Source: Candidatus Pelethomonas intestinigallinarum (GTDB lineage: Bacteria > Bacillota > Clostridia > Oscillospirales > Oscillospiraceae). From it: a DNA stretch of 10,834 nucleotides. Made by a program: the position numbers and the translations under genes. Location of the stretch: NCBI GenBank assembly GCA_018712665.1, contig DVGP01000023.1, positions 1 through 10,834 of the forward strand. The letters run 5' to 3'. Under the pieces are notes generated by a model, which saw only the letters and a list, made by a program, of their open reading frames with translations, was not told where the DNA came from and ran no database searches. How positions within the stretch are numbered: position 1 is the first letter of the stretch; every line of letters begins with the position of its first letter. Positions 6,181 to 10,834 of the stretch are shown one piece after another.

Positions 6181-7017
6181 ATGGAAAAGCTGACGAAAAA
6201 GCTATCCGAAAACATTCTGGACAAATTCTCCATGGATTTTCTCCGCAGCCAGGTGCTGAAAAACGCCTACGGCAACGACGACACTGTCATCGCCGCCCTG
6301 GACCCCCGGGTGCTGCTGGCCTGGTACCTGTTCTTCGGCCTGGTGCCCTGGTTTGTCAATGACATCCCCTTCCTGCTGGGCTGCTTCCTGCTGGTGATGG
6401 TCACCACTCTCCTGGCCCGGGTGGCGGGGCTTGTGCTGTTTCTCTTCGCCCTGGGGGTGTTTACCCAGACTGGATACCTGTTCCTGGTGACCCTGCTCTT
6501 CGGTGGGGACGCCTCTGCCATTGCCCCCCTGCTGGTTCTGACCCTGAAGGTGGCCACCATCTCCCTGGCCTCGGTGACGGTGTTCTCCGGCCTGGACCCG
6601 GATAAGCTGTCCAACGGCCTGATGTGGTACGGCTGCCCGGAGCGGCTGAGCTTCTCCATCTCCTACGCCTACCGGATGCTGCCCATGCTGATGGAGGAGT
6701 TCCAGAATGTGCTGCTCAGCTACCGGCTCCGGGGAAATCCACCCGCCCATGAGACCTTGGGGGGCAAGGTCAAGTATCTCATCTACCAGGTGAAGATCGT
6801 CATGCAGTCCTTCTACCCCCTGATGCTCAACACCGCCAAGCGGTCCCGCACCACCGTGGAGGCCCTGGAGCTGCGGGGCTACCGGTACGCCGCGGTGAAC
6901 AAATCGGTGAAGAAGCTCAAGCTGGCCTCTCTGAAGATTACCTGCAACGACGGGATCTTTCTGGCCGTCTCCCTGCTGGTCGTGGCGGTGGCCCTCTTGA
7001 TCTCCACACTTCTGTAA
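6181..7017 (+). CDS. ECF transporter T component (EcfT/CbiQ family)
   Basis: Membrane scaffold that couples ATP hydrolysis to the S component. It has 278 residues with hydrophobic segments at about 43-60, 62-90, 113-135 and 254-277. The long cytoplasmic helices carry two coupling motifs of the Arg-Gly type, YRLRGN (181-186) and LELRGY (229-234), preceded by the family-typical stretch YRMLPMLMEEF (164-174). An in-frame ATG at 6175 overlaps the ATPase stop (ATGA), but AGGAGG (6168-6173) sits one base from it and seven bases from the ATG at 6181, so 6181 is chosen. It follows the ATPase by two bases. Confidence 0.92.
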   Translation: MEKLTKKLSENILDKFSMDFLRSQVLKNAYGNDDTVIAALDPRVLLAWYLFFGLVPWFVNDIPFLLGCFLLVMVTTLLARVAGLVLFLFALGVFTQTGYLFLVTLLFGGDASAIAPLLVLTLKVATISLASVTVFSGLDPDKLSNGLMWYGCPERLSFSISYAYRMLPMLMEEFQNVLLSYRLRGNPPAHETLGGKVKYLIYQVKIVMQSFYPLMLNTAKRSRTTVEALELRGYRYAAVNKSVKKLKLASLKITCNDGIFLAVSLLVVAVALLISTLL

Positions 7018-7034
7018 GAAAGAAGGTTTTCCTC

Positions 7035-7832
7035 TTGCGCCTGGATTTTCACACTCACGGGAAGCTGGCGAAAAAGCTCCCCTTTTCCACCGCCTACACC
7101 GACTGGCTCTTCGGCGAGGCAAAGAGAGCCGGCCTGGACGCCTTGTGCCTGACAGAGCACTTCAACACCCTCCAGTTTGCCGACGTGTATGGCTACATCA
7201 ACTCGGTGAGCCGCAGATCGGGAGACGCCTTAGAGCTGGAAAACGGCCTGAAGATCTTCCCCGGCATGGAGACCGATGTGGCGGAGGGCGGCCACATCCT
7301 GTCCATCGGTCCCCTGGAGGCTGTCCTGGAGCTGAACCGGCGGCTGAAGCCCCACAAGGAAAAGGGGGCTTTCCTGCCCTTCGCCCAGCTCATGGACCTC
7401 TTTGCGGAGTATCCGGTGGTCGTGGGCTGCGGTCACCCCTTCCGCGCCCCCGGCCATGTGCCCGAGCTGCCGGAGGAGCAGCTACGCCGCCTGCAGTTTC
7501 TGGACCTCAACGGCAAGGACCTGGCCCTGGACCGGGAGCGGACTGAGCGGCTGACCTACGGGCTGGGGAAGCGTCTGCAGATTCCCGTGGTGTCGGGCAG
7601 CGACACCCACCAGGCGGTGCAGTACGGCTGCGTCGCCACGGTATTTGAGAACGCCTGCGACACGATCCCCGCGCTCTATGGAGAGATGCGCGCCGGCCGC
7701 TACGAGATCCGGCTCTCCGGCTGCGCGGCCCTCCAAGTGCGAACCGCCTGCCTGCTGAAGCGGTCCTTGAAGGAAATCCACGCGCTTGGCGGCGACTATG
7801 TGTCCATCCTCACCCAGGGGGCCACCGCATGA
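7035..7832 (+). CDS. PHP-domain metal-dependent phosphoesterase
   Basis: A cytoplasmic 265-residue protein with the PHP (polymerase and histidinol phosphatase) fold. Metal-binding positions are visible in order: DFHTH (His6, His8), LTEHFN (Glu41, His42), GMETD (Glu79), GGHIL (His87), CGHPFR (His134) and SGSDTH (Asp190, His192). The family hydrolyses phosphate esters such as histidinol phosphate, nucleotides or cyclic sugar phosphates. Being between an ECF T gene and a phosphosugar-type regulator suggests a sugar-phosphate substrate (inference). The start is TTG at 7035, with AGAAGG at 7021-7026 eight bases upstream; this places the metal-binding HTH motif at residues 6-8, as usual. It lies 17 bp after the T gene, so probably the same transcript. 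No signal peptide is seen. Confidence 0.88.
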   Translation: MRLDFHTHGKLAKKLPFSTAYTDWLFGEAKRAGLDALCLTEHFNTLQFADVYGYINSVSRRSGDALELENGLKIFPGMETDVAEGGHILSIGPLEAVLELNRRLKPHKEKGAFLPFAQLMDLFAEYPVVVGCGHPFRAPGHVPELPEEQLRRLQFLDLNGKDLALDRERTERLTYGLGKRLQIPVVSGSDTHQAVQYGCVATVFENACDTIPALYGEMRAGRYEIRLSGCAALQVRTACLLKRSLKEIHALGGDYVSILTQGATA

Positions 7833-7907
7833 GAGCAGCGGCCTGAACTTCGCGGCCCGCTTCGTCCCGCCCCGAGATCCATCCCAAGTATTGAATGAGG
7901 TCACTCT

Positions 7908-8729
7908 ATGGAGCTGCGTCTGGCAATACCGCCGGGGGAATTGACCCGCGCTGAACAGAAAATACTGGATTACATCAACACCAACACAGACACCTTCTTA
8001 TTCCTGTCCATCGGGCAGCTGGCGGAGCGTCTGGAGCTGTCCGACGCCACCGTGTCCCGTTTCGCCCGGCACGCGGGATGCAAGGACTATAAGGCGCTGA
8101 AAAATCTGGTCCTGGAGCAGGCCTCCGGACCAGCCGCCAAAATGGCGAGCACCATCCAGCAGGCGGAGGGCTTTACGCTCTCCGCCTGGCTGGAGCGGCA
8201 GCAGGAATACCTGAGCAAGACCGCCCAGCTGCTGGACGGAGAAATGTTCGGCCGGGCGGTGGAGGCTCTCTGTTCCGCCGGACGCATCTACATCCACGGC
8301 AAAAACGCCTCCGCCGCCCTGGCCGAACTGCTCCATTTTCGGCTTCGCAGGCTTGGGGTCAATGTGTGCCTGCTGCCCTCCGGCGGCTCGGAGCTTTTGG
8401 AGGGACTGGTGCAGGCGGGTACCGGCGACCTGGTGGTGCTGTTCAGCTTCTCCAAGCTCTCCCGCGAGGGTCGTGTCCTGCTGGAGCAGAGCCGGGCCGC
8501 CGGCTACCGGACGCTGGCCTTTGTCAGCCGCACCTGTCTGGCTGCCGATGAGACGGCGGACATCAGCCTGTTCGCGTACCGCGGTGCGGAGAAGGAGTAC
8601 CACTCCATGACCGCCCCGGCGGCGCTGCTGGACGCGCTCATCGTGGCGGTATCGGAACGTCTGGGCGAAAAAGCCGCCGAGGCCCTGAAGACACGGCACC
8701 GGCTCAAGCAACTCTACTTCGCGGATTGA
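7908..8729 (+). CDS. RpiR-family transcriptional regulator (HTH plus SIS domain)
   Basis: DNA-binding regulator of 273 residues. The N-terminal RpiR helix-turn-helix region covers about 1-77, with SIGQLAERLELSDATVSRFA (34-53) followed by the family-typical GCKDYKALK (57-65). The C-terminal SIS domain (about 110-250) contains GRIYIHGKNASA (125-136) and the serine-containing VVLFSFSKLSREG (176-188), the phosphosugar-binding elements of such domains. RpiR proteins sense sugar phosphates and control sugar catabolic genes, often their own neighbours. The ATG at 7908 has GAGG at 7897-7900. It lies 75 bp after the PHP gene with no evident terminator, so it is probably the last gene of the transporter operon and a likely local regulator of both divergent units, perhaps through the motifs at 3120-3149 and 3332-3348 (inference). 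Confidence 0.93.
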   Translation: MELRLAIPPGELTRAEQKILDYINTNTDTFLFLSIGQLAERLELSDATVSRFARHAGCKDYKALKNLVLEQASGPAAKMASTIQQAEGFTLSAWLERQQEYLSKTAQLLDGEMFGRAVEALCSAGRIYIHGKNASAALAELLHFRLRRLGVNVCLLPSGGSELLEGLVQAGTGDLVVLFSFSKLSREGRVLLEQSRAAGYRTLAFVSRTCLAADETADISLFAYRGAEKEYHSMTAPAALLDALIVAVSERLGEKAAEALKTRHRLKQLYFAD

Positions 8730-8796
8730 CGGGCGGCTGTTTCCGGCAGGCGCATACGGCTGCACGGCTGATATTTTGCGGAACGATTTATGGGAA

Positions 8797-8846
8797 GCAT
8801 GAAACTTCATGCGCCGCCTGCTGGGAAATGCCAGCAGGCGGCGCAT
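8797..8846. terminator. Strong hairpin between convergent genes, probable bidirectional terminator
   Basis: Positions 8809-8824 and 8831-8846 form a perfect 16-bp inverted repeat around the six-base loop GAAATG. A second perfect palindrome, GCATGAA-AC-TTCATGC (8797-8812), overlaps its left arm, so the two structures are mutually exclusive. The position between the regulator gene and the convergent cyclophilin gene suits a terminator. The flanking T tracts are poor (TTGTATAT on the plus strand), so termination would be imperfect or factor-assisted. I see no gene in the surrounding 8730-8990. Confidence 0.5.
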
Positions 8847-8990
8847 TGTATATCAGGGTATTCAGCCCGCAGATCCCTCTCAGCCTGGTCCATGCGGAGC
8901 ATCCCATTTGCTTCGCGGGTTCTTTTCGTCTCCGCTCAGTCCCTCCGCTTCCCGCAGGGGTTCATCCGCTCTCCCCGGGGTTTTATGAAC

Positions 8991-9566
8991 TCATATAAGG
9001 GTGGGCCAGAAGTAGGGCTTCTCCTTCCCGCGCAGCCGCGTCGGCTCACCATAGTCTGCCCCGAAAGTATCGACAGATACCCTCTCAATGAATACCGGTA
9101 CCACCGGCGTATTGATCTGAACGTCGGGCAGGCCGGGGTAGGATACCGGATAAGTCTCCACCTGTTCCAGGCGGCGCAGCTCCTCCAATCCCCGGGTCAC
9201 TTTCCCGAAAATAGGATATTTCCCAGTAATACCGGGACAATTCTCCAGCGGGAAGAAAAATTCACCGCCCGCAATATCCGGCGCCCCGTACCCGCCCAAC
9301 CCTATGGTCCCGAAGGCGGCCTCCAGGTATCTGCCGCTTTGCGCATCATTCGGAATAAAATAACACGCCTGCGGATCGCCAAACGCGTGATAGCTCACAT
9401 CCACCACCCACCCGGGGACGATCCGCTCGATGGGATAGTGGTCAAAGACCTGCCGGTTCGCCAGATAGATAAAGCTGGTCACCGCGTTCGGGGCGATCTC
9501 CGGATACAGTTCAAGCCGGATCACCGCGCCGGTGGAGAGGGCAATTGACGCGATCGGATTTTGCAC
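8991..9566 (-). CDS. Divergent cyclophilin-type peptidyl-prolyl isomerase-like protein
   Basis: A 191-residue single-domain protein with no signal peptide, presumably cytoplasmic. The cyclophilin core is recognisable: the start of the fold with LELYPEIAPNAVTSFIYLAN (18-37), ERIVPGW (47-53, matching FHRVIPGF), GGEFFFPL (100-107, matching the SQFFI region) and YPIFGKVTRGLEEL (117-130, matching the HxxFGxV segment). The catalytic Arg (CypA R55) aligns with Arg48. The active-site Gln63 aligns with Asp56, F60 with Trp53, Q111 with Glu102 and H126 with Tyr117, so classic prolyl isomerase activity is doubtful. A GTG start at 9566 is chosen because GGGGGAG lies eight bases upstream. An in-frame TTG at 9590, overlapping the stop of the peptidase gene, is the alternative. 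It is 16 bp after the peptidase, in the same operon. Confidence 0.82.
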   Translation of the reverse strand: MQNPIASIALSTGAVIRLELYPEIAPNAVTSFIYLANRQVFDHYPIERIVPGWVVDVSYHAFGDPQACYFIPNDAQSGRYLEAAFGTIGLGGYGAPDIAGGEFFFPLENCPGITGKYPIFGKVTRGLEELRRLEQVETYPVSYPGLPDVQINTPVVPVFIERVSVDTFGADYGEPTRLRGKEKPYFWPTLI

Positions 9567-9582
9567 AGTTCCCTCTCCCCCT

Positions 9583-10659
9583 TTACGCAATGACCTCCAG
9601 CTCCTTGGGCAGGCGGTTGAGAACTTCGCATCCCTCCTCTGTCACCAGAACCAGATCCTCGATCCGAACCCCCAGCTTTCCCTCCAGATAGACGCCGGGC
9701 TCAATGGAAAAAATGTTGCCCGGCACGGCGGCGTCCTGAGAGGAAGCGGACACGTCTCCAAATTCGTGATCCTCCAGACCAATGAAGTGGCCCAGGCGGT
9801 GGGTGAAATTGGGGCCGAATCCAGCCGCGGCAATGATGTCCCGGGCGGTCGAGTCCAACTCCCGGAGGGGGACTCCCGGCCTCACCGCGGCCTCCGCCTG
9901 CTGGTTCGCGCGCAGCACCAGGTCGTAGACCGCCTGCTGCTCCGGAGTAACGTCCTGGTAAAACCAGGTCCGGGTCATGTCGGAGCAGTAGCCCTCAAAG
10001 GTGCACCCCGCATCGACCAGCACACAGTCTCCGGGCCGCAGTCTGGTCCCGTCGGGCCAATGATGGCCGCTCCCGGCGTTGCCGCCGAAGGCCACCAGGG
10101 GCGGAAAGCTCACGCCGTCAGCTCCCAGCTCCTTGTAGATCCGCTGAAGCTGGTCCGCCAGCTCCCACTCTCTGACGCCGTCGCGGATAAAAGGGCGCAG
10201 CTCCGCCAGGGCCTGGTCATTGAGCTGGGAGGCCCGCCGCATAAGCTCCCGCTCCTGAGGATCCTTTACGGCTCTGGCGCGGTCCAGCGCCAAAGAGGCG
10301 TTCACAAAGCCGGCGGCCGCGTTCTCCCGGAGCAGCGGGAGCAGAAAACGGGCCGCCATGTTCTTGTCCACTCCCAGAGGTTCCCGCCGGTCAATGGCCG
10401 CCGCCACCATGTCCAGATATGGGTCAGTATCTGTATACCGAACCTTTTCCACTCCAAGGTCCTCCGGCACCGTCTCCAGCTGGTTAATAAAAATCTTGTG
10501 CCCGCCGTTTTGGTTCAGATACAGGCCATAGAATCGCTCCAAGGGCTGGATCAACCGCCCGGTGAGATAAAAAATCGCCAGCGGGTCCGTAATCAGCATC
10601 TGAGAAAGCCCCATCTGCTCCAAATTCTTCAGTACAGCATCCACACGGTTTTTCTTCAC
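9583..10659 (-). CDS. M24-family Xaa-Pro peptidase (aminopeptidase P / prolidase)
   Basis: A cytoplasmic metallopeptidase that removes residues next to proline from peptides. It has 358 residues, typical of PepQ/PepP-like proteins in Firmicutes. The creatinase-like N-terminal domain covers about 1-125 and the pita-bread catalytic domain about 130-358. All five metal ligands are visible: Asp216 (LVDAG), Asp227 (CSDMTRT), His291 (RLGHFIG), Glu320 (SIEPGVY) and Glu334 (VRIEDL). Substrate-contact histidines lie in GSGHHWPDG (196-204). The start is GTG at 10659-10657, preceded by GGTGGAGG. It is the first gene of a two-gene unit with the cyclophilin-like gene. Aminopeptidase versus dipeptidase activity cannot be decided from sequence. 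Confidence 0.92.
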   Translation of the reverse strand: MKKNRVDAVLKNLEQMGLSQMLITDPLAIFYLTGRLIQPLERFYGLYLNQNGGHKIFINQLETVPEDLGVEKVRYTDTDPYLDMVAAAIDRREPLGVDKNMAARFLLPLLRENAAAGFVNASLALDRARAVKDPQERELMRRASQLNDQALAELRPFIRDGVREWELADQLQRIYKELGADGVSFPPLVAFGGNAGSGHHWPDGTRLRPGDCVLVDAGCTFEGYCSDMTRTWFYQDVTPEQQAVYDLVLRANQQAEAAVRPGVPLRELDSTARDIIAAAGFGPNFTHRLGHFIGLEDHEFGDVSASSQDAAVPGNIFSIEPGVYLEGKLGVRIEDLVLVTEEGCEVLNRLPKELEVIA

Positions 10660-10692
10660 ACTGCCTCCACCTTTCTGAGGATGATTTTCCTC

Positions 10693-10721
10693 ATTATATC
10701 ACGCCCCGCCAGGATGGTCCA
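10693..10721 (-). promoter_or_regulatory. Sigma-70-type promoter of the peptidase operon
   Basis: The minus strand reads TGGACC (10721-10716; 4 of 6 to TTGACA), a 17-bp spacer, then TATAAT (10698-10693; perfect), preceded by TGA, giving an extended -10 (TGnTATAAT). The expected transcription start near 10686 leaves a leader of roughly 27 bases before the GTG. Confidence 0.75.
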
Positions 10722-10834
10722 TACGCTGTACCGTCTTTCTGATTCTTTTATTCATTTGCTTGACAAGTGCAAGCCCCACAGCATTGACGCCTTTTTTCAC
10801 GGCACCACAACCATTATCAACGCCTTGACAGAGC

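Noticed and set aside
8726..9548. Plus-strand open frames over the convergent region and the cyclophilin gene.
   Set aside because: They overlap the hairpin and the better-supported minus-strand gene and show no domain similarity.
10760..10789. TTGACA (10760-10765) and TTGACG (10784-10789) on the plus strand as -35 boxes for a rightward gene.
   Set aside because: No acceptable -10 box lies 16-18 bp downstream of either, and no gene begins before the window ends.
1..10834. Search for CRISPR arrays, tRNA genes, insertion sequences, phage genes and toxin-antitoxin pairs.
   Set aside because: No regularly spaced repeats, transposase or integrase motifs, or tRNA-like cloverleaf seen by eye; the real genes all belong to metabolism, transport or regulation.

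Overview
The base composition is high in GC. Start sites mostly carry strong AGGAGG-type ribosome binding sites, and operons are tightly packed. Together with the gene families present (group I ECF transporter, RpiR regulator, AraA/FGGY/class II aldolase sugar genes), this suggests a GC-rich Clostridia chromosome, probably an Oscillospiraceae-type gut bacterium. That placement is inference. I saw no rRNA, tRNA, CRISPR array, phage or transposon signature.

Layout. (1) Positions 1-3043, minus strand: a sugar-catabolic operon in the order class II aldolase, FGGY kinase, AraA/FucI-like sugar isomerase; the isomerase runs off the left edge. (2) Positions 3044-3639: a long divergent control region. 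It is AT-rich in parts and contains a perfect 17-bp palindrome, a matching 10-mer on the aldolase side, a cre-like site, several hairpins and a GC-rich, potentially structured leader in front of the transporter. (3) Positions 3640-8729, plus strand: an apparent five-gene operon of an ECF substrate-binding membrane protein (S), a fused double ATPase (A-A'), a T protein, a PHP-family phosphoesterase and an RpiR/SIS regulator. (4) Positions 8730-8990: a convergent intergenic region with a 16-bp perfect-stem hairpin. (5) Positions 8991-10659, minus strand: an M24 Xaa-Pro peptidase followed by a divergent cyclophilin-type protein, driven by a clear extended -10 promoter. Positions 10722-10834 hold no gene that I can see.

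How it may work together. The isomerase, kinase and aldolase form a complete isomerise-phosphorylate-cleave route for a sugar. The divergent unit supplies an importer with its own dedicated ATPases and T protein, a phosphoesterase, and a phosphosugar-sensing regulator. Shared operator-like motifs lie between the two units. The simplest reading is one regulon in which an ECF transporter, a class known mainly for vitamins and metal ions, imports a carbohydrate or sugar-like compound that the minus-strand enzymes break down. This is the most interesting hypothesis in the window. The substrate cannot be named from sequence alone.
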